NCBI RefSeq assembly: GCF_031583145.1
Contig: NZ_CP134050.1
Location: 2,008,501 to 2,072,500, forward strand
Length of the DNA: 64,000 bases
Direction: 5' to 3'
Source: Brevibacillus brevis
Lineage (GTDB): Bacteria > Bacillota > Bacilli > Brevibacillales > Brevibacillaceae
Both the position numbers and the translations under genes were made by a program. Below the pieces are notes generated by a model. That model saw nothing but the letters and a program-made list of their open reading frames with translations, ran no database searches and had not been told where the DNA came from. Shown piece after piece: positions 36,773 through 45,560 of this stretch. How positions within the stretch are numbered: position 1 is the first letter of the stretch; every line of letters begins with the position of its first letter.

Positions 36773-37645
36773 TTAGCGAAAACTGGATAGGTAGCGCCGG
36801 GCTTCCCGGACAAAAGCGGTCACGGGTGGAGAACAATCGGCAAGCGAGCGTACCGCAAGACCGATCTGCCGATGTACAGGCGGGGACAGCTCGATGACAC
36901 GCACCTGGGGCAAAGTGGGCGGCAACGTGAGCGCTGGAACAACGGTCACGCCAATCCCTGCTTCGGCCATTGCCAAGATGGTCGCGTTGTCCACGACTTC
37001 GTATTTGATCCGGGGGTGCAGCTTCCGTTTGCCGAATTCTTCGTACAGGAGCAGCTCGCAGCCTGCCATGGGCATGATAAAAGGCTCCGAGGCGAGCTGC
37101 TCCCACGTGAGGGACGCTTCCATCGCCAGCGGATGGCGGGCGGACACGACCGCCTTCAACGGGTCGTCAATCAGGGGAAAGCATTCCAATCCCTCCTCGG
37201 GAAACGAAAGGAAACCCACATCCACGACCTCTGTGCTCAGCCATTCTCTGATTTCCTCATAGGTGCCTTCAAACAGGCGCGTTTCCCACATCGGGTACAG
37301 GCTGCGGATCTCCTGGATCAGCGGGTGCACCAGACGCTCGGTAGCACTGGGAAACGATCCGATGCGAATCGTCGCACGGATCAGCCCGACCGATTGGGAG
37401 GCGATACTCTTGATGCGGTCGGTTTGCACCAGAATCGCTCGCGCAGAGGCGACGATCTCTTCCCCGACCGCTGTCAGTTGGACGCCGTGGCGATTGCGGA
37501 CAAACAGCGAGATTCCCAGCTCTTTTTCCAGGGAACCGATCGTATGGCTCACTCCGGATTGGCTCAGGCCGATCTGCTCCCCAGCCCGCGTGAAGTTGCC
37601 GACGTCCGCGACTGCGATCAGCACCTCGATTTGAAACAAGGTCAT
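36773..37645 (-). CDS. LysR-family transcriptional regulator
   Basis: A 290-residue protein. The N-terminal winged helix (residues 2-60) contains FTRAGEQIGLSQSGVSHTIGSLEKELG; the rest is the type 2 periplasmic-binding-like effector domain, with FIMPMAGCELL and AGIGVTVVPAL. AGGAGGGGG precedes the ATG. It is divergent from the PhzF-family gene, which it probably controls from the shared 159-bp region. The effector is unknown. Confidence 0.93.
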   Translation of the reverse strand: MTLFQIEVLIAVADVGNFTRAGEQIGLSQSGVSHTIGSLEKELGISLFVRNRHGVQLTAVGEEIVASARAILVQTDRIKSIASQSVGLIRATIRIGSFPSATERLVHPLIQEIRSLYPMWETRLFEGTYEEIREWLSTEVVDVGFLSFPEEGLECFPLIDDPLKAVVSARHPLAMEASLTWEQLASEPFIMPMAGCELLLYEEFGKRKLHPRIKYEVVDNATILAMAEAGIGVTVVPALTLPPTLPQVRVIELSPPVHRQIGLAVRSLADCSPPVTAFVREARRYLSSFR

Positions 37646-37736
37646 GCCTTTTGCCCCCTCCTAACTAAAATCGCTGCTCCGAAGCTTTTCAGTGAAACAT
37701 GAAAAAACCATCATGTCAGGCATGTAAAGCCTTCAA

Positions 37737-37765
37737 TTTACAGGTTGGAGTACCGGATTTATCAT
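37737..37765 (+). promoter_or_regulatory. Sigma-A promoter of the phzF-like gene
   Basis: TTTACA (37737-37742), a 17-nt spacer and TATCAT (37760-37765), about 40 bp before the start at 37805. Confidence 0.62.
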
Positions 37766-37804
37766 GAATGACAAGTAGAAAATCGATCAAAGGGAGAGAG
37801 AAAG

Positions 37805-38710
37805 ATGAAACTTGTCAGCGTATATCACGTCGATGCCTTTACGAATGCCCCCTTTGCGGGCAATCCGGCGGGAGTGGTCCCAGATGCCGGCACTTTGACT
37901 GTACCGCAAATGCAGCGAATTGCCAATGAGCTGAATCTGCCTGAATCCGCTTTTCTGATGGAGAGCGATCGCCCTGACGCGGACTTTCGGATCCGCTATT
38001 TTACGCCCGCTACGGAAATCGACTTTTGCGGGCATGCCACGGTAGGATCGACCTGGCTGCTTGCCACTGAGCGAGGGTGGCTGGAAAAAGGGAGGCCGAT
38101 CGTGTTCGAGACGAATGTCGGGCTGATACCGGTCGAACTGGACAGCGTGGATGGCCAACTTCGCAACGTGACGATGACACAGATTGCTCCTTCGGTTCGA
38201 GAGATCGGGGTGGACCCGGAAGAAGTCGCAAGGCTCGTGGGGATTCGCGCGGAGGATATGGATGATCGCTACCCCATGAAGCTGGCTTCCACGGGAGGGG
38301 TGCATCTGCTGGTGCCGGTCCGGACGCGCGACGCTATCGACCGGGCGGTGCCGCTTTCATCCGAGCTGGCGGCGTTGAACCGAAAGCACGGCATCACGAC
38401 CACTCACCTGTTTACGTGGGATGCGCCGGCAGGCTATGACCTGTACACCCGCGATTTCGCGCCGGCGATCGGGATACCCGAAGATCCGGTGACGGGTGCG
38501 GCCAACGGAGCCTTGTCCGGCTATCTAGCGCTGGAAGGGATGCTTGCGAAAGGAGAGGTTCATCAGCTGGTGATCGGGCAAGGCCATGCGATCGGCCGTC
38601 CCGGGACCCTGCATGTGACCGTGGAGACGACGGGGGCCCATCCGGTTATTCGCGTCGGGGGTGCGGCTCACATCACGATCGCGGGACAGCTTCGCCTCGG
38701 TGCCGAGTAA
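37805..38710 (+). CDS. PhzF-family isomerase/epimerase
   Basis: A 301-residue protein of the PhzF (diaminopimelate epimerase-like) fold: VYHVDAFTNAPFAGNPAGVV, the catalytic glutamate region LPESAFL, FTPATEIDFCGHATVGS and EDPVTGAANGAL. The real substrate of most such proteins is unknown, and no phenazine genes are present here. AAGGGAGAGAG precedes the ATG. It is probably controlled by the divergent LysR protein. Confidence 0.92.
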   Translation: MKLVSVYHVDAFTNAPFAGNPAGVVPDAGTLTVPQMQRIANELNLPESAFLMESDRPDADFRIRYFTPATEIDFCGHATVGSTWLLATERGWLEKGRPIVFETNVGLIPVELDSVDGQLRNVTMTQIAPSVREIGVDPEEVARLVGIRAEDMDDRYPMKLASTGGVHLLVPVRTRDAIDRAVPLSSELAALNRKHGITTTHLFTWDAPAGYDLYTRDFAPAIGIPEDPVTGAANGALSGYLALEGMLAKGEVHQLVIGQGHAIGRPGTLHVTVETTGAHPVIRVGGAAHITIAGQLRLGAE

Positions 38711-38743
38711 TTCCGTCTAAAGCAAATCCCAATACGACAAGAC

Positions 38744-38785
38744 GGCTTCTTCCCTACTGTGCTCGGCAGGGGAAGAAGCCTTTTT
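38744..38785 (+). terminator. Intrinsic terminator after the phzF-like gene
   Basis: GGCTTCTTCCC pairs with GGGAAGAAGCC over eleven bases, followed by five T residues. Confidence 0.9.
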
Positions 38786-38799
38786 CGATAGCGGGCAGA

Positions 38800-39759
38800 T
38801 CAGTACGGCTGCCAGCGCAATTTGCGGGCCTGAGCGAATCGCTCCTCGACGTATGGCCAGTTGACCACGTTCCACCAGGCGTCGACGTATTTGTCGCGTT
38901 CGTTTTGGTAGGAAAGGAAGTACGAATGCTCCCAGACATCGAGCGGAAGCAGGGGAACTACATCCCATTGCGACAGATTCTGATGCTTCTCGGCGGTCAA
39001 AATCTCCAGATGCTGGGCACGCGGGGACCAGACGAGGATCGCCCAGCCCGGCCCCTCCACCTTCTTGGCTGCATAGGAAAATTGCTCGCGAAATGCGTTG
39101 TACGAGCCGAAGTAGCGTCTGATGGCCTCAAGGAGTTCGCCGCTGGGCTCGCCTCCGCCGTTGGGCGTCATGGTCGGCCAGAAGAGGGTGTGCAAATAAT
39201 GTCCGGCTCCATTGAACGCCAGCTCCCGTTCCCAGTGGCGGATCAGCTCGAAATTGCCGTTGGTCCTCGCTTCCGCCAGCTTCAGCTCGGCTGTATTCAG
39301 ATCATCCACGTATTTTTGGTGGAGCTTGTCGTGGTGGATGCGCATGGTGTCCGCGTCGATGTACGGCTCCAGCGCGTTGTAATCGTACGGCAGCGGCGGA
39401 AGCGTATGGCGACCCGGAGACAGCGAACGGGCTACCGGCACGGGCTGGCGTGATGGAGGATAGGCAGCCAAAGTGGCGACAGCTTCGAATGTATCCTGTT
39501 CAGTTGCCTGCACGAGCCGCAAAAAACGGTGAAACTGCTCCTGAACTTCCTCCGCGCGGGCAATTAGGACTGGCAGCTGTTCCTTCTGCTCCTCGGGCTT
39601 CAGACGGCCTGCGTTGCGCCCGAGCTGGGTAAACGTCTCCTCGAATTTGTGCAGATGTCTCTCCAGCTCCCGGTTCAGCTTTTTGCGGCTTCGCAGATGC
39701 TCGATCCACTGGCGTCCCCACTGGCTCCAATCCAAGAGTTGTCTGGTTTGCTCTTCCAA
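38800..39759 (-). CDS. Superoxide dismutase (Fe/Mn type) with long N-terminal extension
   Basis: A 319-residue protein with a TTG start at 39759 (AGGAGG seven bases upstream). Residues of about 118-319 are a complete Fe/Mn superoxide dismutase: the ligands occur in MRIHHDKLH, FNGAGHYLH and LDVWEHSYFLSYQ. The first 115 residues are extra, charged and mostly helical with heptad-like Leu spacing, similar to the extended SodF of B. subtilis. There is no signal peptide. The extension may drive oligomerisation or targeting to the spore. Confidence 0.88.
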   Translation of the reverse strand: MEEQTRQLLDWSQWGRQWIEHLRSRKKLNRELERHLHKFEETFTQLGRNAGRLKPEEQKEQLPVLIARAEEVQEQFHRFLRLVQATEQDTFEAVATLAAYPPSRQPVPVARSLSPGRHTLPPLPYDYNALEPYIDADTMRIHHDKLHQKYVDDLNTAELKLAEARTNGNFELIRHWERELAFNGAGHYLHTLFWPTMTPNGGGEPSGELLEAIRRYFGSYNAFREQFSYAAKKVEGPGWAILVWSPRAQHLEILTAEKHQNLSQWDVVPLLPLDVWEHSYFLSYQNERDKYVDAWWNVVNWPYVEERFAQARKLRWQPY

Positions 39760-39928
39760 TGTGATTCCTCCTACCTTGGGCGTTTCTCATCCACAACGTA
39801 TGAGGAGAGCCCAGAGAAGGTGCGTCATTTGCGGAGTACAAGAAATTTAAACACCGCATATGGTAGTAGCACACATGTCAGAGTGGTATGCTGTACTATA
39901 TTCATCACAACAGGGGAGACACAATTGC

Positions 39929-40750
39929 ATGAGTAGAGAGCGAGCGATAGCCGTCATTGATTCAGGAGTGGGAGGATTGACCGTAGCCAAGGAAGTGATG
40001 CGTCAGCTGCCCGAAGAGCGAATCATCTATGTAGGAGACAATGCACGTTGTCCGTACGGCTCCAAATCGCCGGAAGAAATTCGCGAGTACAGTTTCCAGA
40101 TGATCGATTTTGTAAAGAATACGCCGCTGAAGGCGCTGGTCATCGCGTGCAACACCGCGACGGCTGTCGTCCTGGAGGAGGCAAAGGCGTACTTGCCGCT
40201 CCCGGTTATCGGGGTCATCGAGCCGGGCGCCCGCGCCGCCGTCGCCGCGACCAGAACCGGGCATGTCGGGGTCATCGGGACAGAGATGACCATCCGTACC
40301 AAAGCGTATGAGCGCGAGTTGCTTCGCGTGCAGCCCAATCTCACGGTGTCGGGTCTTGCCTGCCCGGCGTTCGTGCCGCTGGTGGAAAATCATATGGCCG
40401 ATTCCGAGGAGGCGCGCCGGGTCGTGCGTGATACGCTCGCGCCGCTGGTGAGCCAGGAGCTCGACACCTTGATCCTCGGCTGCACGCACTATCCGTTGCT
40501 GGCCCCGCTCATCCAGGAGGTCATGGGCGAGAAGGTCACGCTGATCAGCTCCGCCGAAGAGACGGCCCGGGAGCTGGCCCAGCGGATCGCTGCCGGCGAA
40601 CACGCGCCCGCAGCAGCACCGTTCGCGGCGCCACAGCATTTGTTCGTGACGAGCGGCGATGCGGACCGCTTCCGCTCCATCGCCGAGGAATGGCTGAACT
40701 GTGAGGTGCGGGTGCAGCAGCACACCCTCGAAACATCGTTTCAGTCCTGA
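39929..40750 (+). CDS. murI: Glutamate racemase
   Basis: A 273-residue enzyme that makes D-glutamate for peptidoglycan. I choose the ATG at 39929 with GGGGAG upstream; the frame extends a further 23 codons without a ribosome site. The two catalytic cysteines lie in ACNTAT and GCTHYP, and IDSGVGGLTV carries the conserved aspartate. It heads the murI-gerM-rph order known from B. subtilis (racE). Confidence 0.95.
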   Translation: MSRERAIAVIDSGVGGLTVAKEVMRQLPEERIIYVGDNARCPYGSKSPEEIREYSFQMIDFVKNTPLKALVIACNTATAVVLEEAKAYLPLPVIGVIEPGARAAVAATRTGHVGVIGTEMTIRTKAYERELLRVQPNLTVSGLACPAFVPLVENHMADSEEARRVVRDTLAPLVSQELDTLILGCTHYPLLAPLIQEVMGEKVTLISSAEETARELAQRIAAGEHAPAAAPFAAPQHLFVTSGDADRFRSIAEEWLNCEVRVQQHTLETSFQS

Positions 40751-40861
40751 TCGCGCAAGACCGCGTCGTCCGAAGCCGACTTCCGTCTTTCGATTCAACG
40801 CATAAACCCAAGCCCTGCTCGTATACATGATAGTACAAAGTGTCTGGAGGAGGGCTGGGAA

Positions 40862-41914
40862 ATGAAGATTCGAAGCATTGGCCAAGCGACAGCCGTGCTG
40901 GGGGTCAGCGCCATGCTGCTGTCCGGCTGCGGTCTCTTTGGCCCGGAAAAGGAAGCCAGCAGCATAGATGCGCCGCCGCAGTCCGAGATAGCAGCAGATT
41001 TGCCGAATGCAACGACGCCCGTAGACGGCGCTCTCGATAAAGTAGAGCCAGCCGAAACGGCCACCGCCGAGCGCACGGTTTATTTGCAGGATGCAAACGG
41101 CTACGTCGTGCCTGTATCGCTGACGCTGCCCAAAGAGGAGGGCGTCGCCAAGCAGGTGCTGAGCTACATGGTAAAAGGCGGTCCGGTGGAGAGCATGCTG
41201 CCGACTGGCTTCTCCGCCGTGCTCCCGCAAGGCACCGAAGTCAAGGGGATTGTCATCAAGAACGGCGTAGCCACGGTCGACTTTTCCAAGGAGTTCAAAA
41301 CGTACGAGCAAAAAGACGAAAAACGGATTCTCGACGCGGTGAGCCGGGCGTTGACCGAATTTACCAACGTCAAAACGGTCCAGATCTGGGTAAACGGGAC
41401 GCCGCTAACCGAGATGCCTGCGGGCAGCACGCCGATCACCCAGCTGGATCGGGGGCACGGAGTGAATCTGGAGCTGGCCGACGGAGCCGTTCCGGGCAAT
41501 ACGAGCGCCGTGACCGTCTTCTTCCAGGGGCAGCTCGACGACACCCGCACGTACTTTGTTCCCGTCACGAGGCTGATCCCGGCGACCTCGGACATCGCGA
41601 AGGCCACCGTGGAAGAGCTGATCAAAGGCCCGAAGGAAGGGTCGCAGCTGTTCAGCTCCCTCCTGCGTACGACGCGTGTCCTGGACGTGAAGCAGGAGAA
41701 GGACCTGCTTACTGTCAACCTGAGCAACGACATCCTCAAGTACGACGAGGGCAAGGAAGCCAGTCCGGATGCGCTCGAGTCGCTGGTACTCTCGCTGACC
41801 GAGAGCACAGGCGCCCCGAAAGTGCAGCTGCTGGTGGAAGGAAAGCCGCTCTCCAATGCGGATTATTCCAAGCCAGTCAGCCGTCCGGTACAACTGAATC
41901 CTCTGCAGTATTGA
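40862..41914 (+). CDS. gerM: Spore germination/sporulation lipoprotein GerM
   Basis: A 350-residue lipoprotein with the lipobox LLSGC near residue 22 and two GerMN repeats (about 75-200 and 215-345), each with a VTVDF- or LTVNLS-type strand. In B. subtilis GerM is made in the mother cell and is needed for sporulation and germination. GGAGGAGGG precedes the ATG. It keeps its place after murI, but in this genome an MFS gene on the other strand separates it from rph. Confidence 0.92.
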   Translation: MKIRSIGQATAVLGVSAMLLSGCGLFGPEKEASSIDAPPQSEIAADLPNATTPVDGALDKVEPAETATAERTVYLQDANGYVVPVSLTLPKEEGVAKQVLSYMVKGGPVESMLPTGFSAVLPQGTEVKGIVIKNGVATVDFSKEFKTYEQKDEKRILDAVSRALTEFTNVKTVQIWVNGTPLTEMPAGSTPITQLDRGHGVNLELADGAVPGNTSAVTVFFQGQLDDTRTYFVPVTRLIPATSDIAKATVEELIKGPKEGSQLFSSLLRTTRVLDVKQEKDLLTVNLSNDILKYDEGKEASPDALESLVLSLTESTGAPKVQLLVEGKPLSNADYSKPVSRPVQLNPLQY

Positions 41915-41931
41915 TTCGGCGTCACAGTCAG

Positions 41932-41966
41932 CCACGTTCGCTTATGCGGGCGTGGTTTTTTATTTT
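41932..41966 (+). terminator. Intrinsic terminator after gerM
   Basis: CCACGTTCGC pairs over ten positions (two G-U) with GCGGGCGTGG around a TTAT loop, followed by TTTTTTATTTT. Confidence 0.85.
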
Positions 41967-42043
41967 GCAGAATGGGCCTCTTTCCGACGGAACGCAGATT
42001 GATTCCGAAGAAAAATCGTTGGGCGAGCCAGCTGGTCGAAAGC

Positions 42044-43276
42044 CTACTCGATCTTGGCGAGCAACCGGGTAGTTTGTGTTTGCGCGATACGTGAGGCTCT
42101 CCACAGGGATAGGCCGAATACGATCGAAAGCAGCGTGATGCAAGCCCCGGCGGCAAAGCCTGTCAGCCTTGGCGGGGCGAACGACAGCAGCCAGCCCCCT
42201 GCCAGCATCGAAAAGCCGATCAGGACGTTCGAGACCGTCGCTTCCAGGGCGAAGACGCGTCCTTGCGTGTGTCCCGGCACATGCTCCATCAGCAATGTCC
42301 GCAAGCTGGCATTGCCCATTCCTCCAGCGATGGTGGACAACGTGTAGAAGAGCGCTGTCACATAAATGGAAGGGGAAAAGCTGGTGAGCAAAAGCGCGAA
42401 GCCTTCAATCGCAAGGCTCGCCGAAGCGATCTTGTACGGACGGTTTGTGAAGCGGCTCGCCGCCATTCCCCCGGCGATGAAACCGAGGCCGATCGCCCCG
42501 TACAAAAGCCCGATACCCATGTCGCCGGCATGGAACACTTGAAACGCATAGACGCTGATCAGCACGTTGACGATCCCTCCCCCGATAGGCCAGAGCGTGG
42601 TCAAGAGCAGGATCGGGCGGACGATCGGCTGCTTCCAGACGAAGGTCAGGACATCGCGATAGGAGGTCGCGGCTACGGTCTCTGCCCGTTCTTCTCGTTC
42701 GGGAAGCCCGACCGTCAGCCGGGAGATGAGCACGCCCGACAACACGAACGACAACGAATTGAATACAAAGGCGACATCTGCTCCCCACAGCGCGATGAAG
42801 ATGCCGCCGATCATGGAGCCGACCGCCATGACGACTCCATAGACGCTTTCATCGAGAGCATTCGCCGCGGCCAGTTCGTCTCGCTTTACAATTTGCGGCA
42901 GGATGGACAGGCGGGAAGGATTGTAGAGCGACGAAAAAACAACCAGCAAGAAGGTTCCGCAGTAAACGAGCCACGTGTCGGCCGCGGAGGAGACAAGCAA
43001 GAAGCACAACGCTATGGCGGCTCTGGCAAAATCGCAGACGACCATGACCTTTTTCTTGTCGCAGCGATCCGCCAGCATCCCTCCGAGCGGGCCGAACAGC
43101 AGGTGCGGGAGCGTCCGCAGAGCGAGAGTGATGCCGACAGCCATTGCGGTGCCGGTCAACTCCATAAGCAGGCTGAGCACGGCGACGCTGTTGAACCAGT
43201 CGCCAATTCCGCTGAACAAATTTGCCGTGAGAAGACGGCGCAAATTCGGCTTGCGCAAGACCAGAAACGCATTCAC
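42044..43276 (-). CDS. MFS transporter
   Basis: A 410-residue protein with about twelve membrane helices. The start is GTG at 43276, and the ribosome site is weak (GGTGGTGG). The loop GGMLADRCDKKKVM between helices 2 and 3 is the MFS signature. It resembles the MFS_3/enterobactin-exporter-like group that exports drugs or siderophores; the substrate cannot be read. It lies between gerM and rph on the opposite strand, interrupting an otherwise conserved gene order, and has an AT-rich palindromic upstream region. Confidence 0.9.
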   Translation of the reverse strand: MNAFLVLRKPNLRRLLTANLFSGIGDWFNSVAVLSLLMELTGTAMAVGITLALRTLPHLLFGPLGGMLADRCDKKKVMVVCDFARAAIALCFLLVSSAADTWLVYCGTFLLVVFSSLYNPSRLSILPQIVKRDELAAANALDESVYGVVMAVGSMIGGIFIALWGADVAFVFNSLSFVLSGVLISRLTVGLPEREERAETVAATSYRDVLTFVWKQPIVRPILLLTTLWPIGGGIVNVLISVYAFQVFHAGDMGIGLLYGAIGLGFIAGGMAASRFTNRPYKIASASLAIEGFALLLTSFSPSIYVTALFYTLSTIAGGMGNASLRTLLMEHVPGHTQGRVFALEATVSNVLIGFSMLAGGWLLSFAPPRLTGFAAGACITLLSIVFGLSLWRASRIAQTQTTRLLAKIE

Positions 43277-43306
43277 AAAGGACCACCACCATTAATTAGT
43301 CAAAAA

Positions 43307-43328
43307 TCTAATTAGATAATATTCTAAT
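43307..43328 (-). promoter_or_regulatory. Overlapping palindromes upstream of the MFS gene
   Basis: TCTAATTAGA (43307-43316) is a perfect palindrome and overlaps ATTAGA-N6-TCTAAT (43311-43328). They lie 30-50 bp before the MFS start in AT-rich DNA and look like an operator for a MarR-, TetR- or ArsR-type repressor. No such regulator is encoded next to it. Confidence 0.48.
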
Positions 43329-43420
43329 CGAATTTTCTTGGCAATCCTTTTTTGCGCGCTGGATGGGGGCAGTTGCGAATATTGGCAATTAAGGCAAATA
43401 GCCGTCAGGCGTTTGATCAG

Positions 43421-43450
43421 TGGCAGACCAATTCCTGCCTCTGGTATAAT
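43421..43450 (+). promoter_or_regulatory. Promoter of the rph operon
   Basis: A consensus TATAAT at 43445-43450 with the extended -10 motif TGG, 38 bp before the rph start. The -35 (TGGCAG at 43421, 18-nt spacing) is poor, as is usual with an extended -10. Confidence 0.65.
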
Positions 43451-43488
43451 GATCGGAGTGTATCAAAGCGATTTAGGAGGAACTTGGA

Positions 43489-44250
43489 ATGAGAGTCGAT
43501 GGCCGTGCCCATGACCAATTGCGCCCAGTAACCATTACGCGCAATTACATTAAACACGCGGAAGGATCGTGCCTGATCGAAGTCGGGGACACAAAAGTGA
43601 TTTGTACGGCGACGTTGGAGGATCGGGTACCGCCTTTCATGCGTGGCGGCGGAAAGGGATGGATCACAGCCGAGTACTCCATGCTCCCCCGCGCGACCGC
43701 GACGCGAAATGCGCGGGAGTCGTCCAAAGGAAAAGTAGGCGGACGCACGATGGAAATCCAGCGTCTGATCGGACGCGCTCTGCGCTCCGTCGTCCACCTG
43801 GAAGCGATGGGCGAGAGGACGATCTGGATTGATTGCGACGTCATACAAGCGGATGGCGGAACGAGAACGGCCTCCATCACCGGGGCGTTCGTCGCCATGG
43901 TCGATGCGATGCAAAAGCTCGTGGACAGCGGTGTGTGGAAACAGCTGCCGCTCCATGACTTCCTTGCAGCCACATCCGTGGGCGTCATTGGAGAAGACAC
44001 CATGCTGGACTTGAACTACAAGGAAGATTCCACCGCGACCGTGGATATGAATGTCGTCATGACCGGAAAAGGCAAATTCGTCGAGCTGCAGGGAACGGGC
44101 GAAGACGCACCGTTTTCGGCGGATCAGCTGCAAGCGATGATCGCCCTGGCCAAGTCGGGGATCGAGCAGCTCATCGCCAGCCAGAAGCAGGCGCTGTCTG
44201 ATGTGCCTCTGACTTTTGCGGACAGCGTAGCGGAGGAGAGCCATGTCTGA
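43489..44250 (+). CDS. rph: Ribonuclease PH
   Basis: A 253-residue phosphorolytic 3'-exonuclease that trims tRNA precursors. [16 protein letters not shown] at the N-terminus, [29 protein letters not shown] and [19 protein letters not shown] are typical. AGGAGG precedes the ATG. It overlaps the next gene by eight bases. Confidence 0.97.
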   Translation: MRVDGRAHDQLRPVTITRNYIKHAEGSCLIEVGDTKVICTATLEDRVPPFMRGGGKGWITAEYSMLPRATATRNARESSKGKVGGRTMEIQRLIGRALRSVVHLEAMGERTIWIDCDVIQADGGTRTASITGAFVAMVDAMQKLVDSGVWKQLPLHDFLAATSVGVIGEDTMLDLNYKEDSTATVDMNVVMTGKGKFVELQGTGEDAPFSADQLQAMIALAKSGIEQLIASQKQALSDVPLTFADSVAEESHV

Positions 44251-44845
44251 GCGCAAACAGGTGGTTTTGGCCACACGCAACCAAGGGAAAGTGAAGGAGT
44301 TCAACAAGCTCTTTTCCGAATTGGGCTGGGAAGGCATCAGCCTGGCCAATTTTGAAGGAGTGCCGGAAGTGGTCGAGGATGGGGAGACATTCGAAGCCAA
44401 CGCCGTGAAAAAAGCGGTGACCATCAGTACATACCTAGGGTTGCCGGCGGTAGGCGACGACTCCGGGTTGGAGGTCGACGCGTTGGGCGGTCGTCCCGGC
44501 GTGTACTCGGCGCGCTACGCCGGAGAGCATGCGACCGATGAAGAAAACTGGCGGAAGCTGCTGGGCGAACTGGAGGGCGTGCCGGACGAGAAGCGGACGG
44601 CGCGCTTCCGCTGCACGCTGGTCTACGTGGAACCGGGCAAGGAGCCTGTCATTGCGACAGGAGCATGCGAAGGTGTGATCGCCCGCGAGCCGGCCGGCAC
44701 GAATGGCTTCGGCTACGACCCGGTGTTTTACTTGCCGGCGGAAGGGAAAATGATGGCCCAGCTCTCGCCGGAGCAGAAAAACCAGCTGAGCCACCGGGCA
44801 AACGCCATGAAAAGACTGCTGGAAACCATGAAGGTGGAAGAATAA
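44243..44845 (+). CDS. XTP/dITP diphosphatase (RdgB/HAM1)
   Basis: A 200-residue nucleoside triphosphate pyrophosphatase that removes XTP, ITP and dITP from the nucleotide pool. [14 protein letters not shown] at the N-terminus, [24 protein letters not shown] and [11 protein letters not shown] are diagnostic. It corresponds to B. subtilis YsnA and is translationally coupled to rph (GGAGGAG inside the rph end). Confidence 0.95.
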   Translation: MSERKQVVLATRNQGKVKEFNKLFSELGWEGISLANFEGVPEVVEDGETFEANAVKKAVTISTYLGLPAVGDDSGLEVDALGGRPGVYSARYAGEHATDEENWRKLLGELEGVPDEKRTARFRCTLVYVEPGKEPVIATGACEGVIAREPAGTNGFGYDPVFYLPAEGKMMAQLSPEQKNQLSHRANAMKRLLETMKVEE

Positions 44846-44893
44846 AGCCTTCGCCCCGATTTTTTCAAAGAGAAAACAGGAGAGTGAGCGGCA

Positions 44894-45418
44894 ATGGGGA
44901 TTCTCGTCCTGAGTGACAGCCATGGTCTTGTAAGGGAAGTCGTGCAGGTGGCGGGCAGGCACCAAGTGGATAAAATGCTGCACTGCGGCGATTTTTGCGT
45001 CGATCACCTGCGGGAGCCCTTCTCCCGCATGACCCTCGTCCGTGGCAATTGCGATACGACGAAGGACGTGCCGACCGAGCAGCAGACGAAGTGGCGCGAT
45101 CTGAACATCCTGCAAACGCACGGCCATCTCTACGGCGTCAAAAGCTCGCTGCTTCGCCTCCACTACCGGGCGGAAGAGACGGGGGCCAACGTTGTCGTAT
45201 TCGGACATTCCCATACACCGGTATGCGGAGTGGAGCGCGGCATCCTGTTTCTCAATCCGGGCAGCCTGCAGTTGCCGCGCGGGTATGACGTGCCGACCTA
45301 CGCGATCTTGGAAGAGACCGGTCTTACACCGACCGCCGTCCACGTTTCCGTCTCGTTCTACGATCATCACGGCAATCCCGCGAGAGGGCTGGGAGGAAAT
45401 TACTCCCTCAGGCGCTGA
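44894..45418 (+). CDS. YfcE-family metallophosphoesterase
   Basis: A 174-residue phosphoesterase. The metal-binding motifs DSHG, HCGDFC, GNCD and FGHSHTP are all present. It corresponds to B. subtilis YsnB and follows the pyrophosphatase in the same order. The substrate is unknown; related enzymes act on phosphodiesters. It is the last gene of the rph operon; no clear terminator precedes the tig promoter. Confidence 0.93.
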   Translation: MGILVLSDSHGLVREVVQVAGRHQVDKMLHCGDFCVDHLREPFSRMTLVRGNCDTTKDVPTEQQTKWRDLNILQTHGHLYGVKSSLLRLHYRAEETGANVVVFGHSHTPVCGVERGILFLNPGSLQLPRGYDVPTYAILEETGLTPTAVHVSVSFYDHHGNPARGLGGNYSLRR

Positions 45419-45430
45419 ATGAGGGGCTTG

Positions 45431-45458
45431 TTGAAAACTGAAAGATTTATGCTATACT
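45431..45458 (+). promoter_or_regulatory. Promoter region of tig
   Basis: TTGAAA (45431-45436), a 16-nt spacer and TATACT (45453-45458) with an extended TGC motif. A second consensus TATAAT at 45467-45472 may form another start. A seven-base stem (CGCATGA/TCATGCG, 45497-45516) lies in the leader without a T tract. Confidence 0.65.
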
Positions 45459-45560
45459 AGAATGGTTATAATGGCTAGAATATTATCGTCTGAGCCCGCA
45501 TGAGACTCTTCATGCGCGGCTGGCGGTGTTCTTTGATCCAATCTAGGAGGGGAAGTTTAC

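Noticed and set aside
45497-45516. Stem-loop in the tig leader as a riboswitch or terminator
   Set aside because: A seven-base stem without T tract, conserved aptamer features or an alternative partner.
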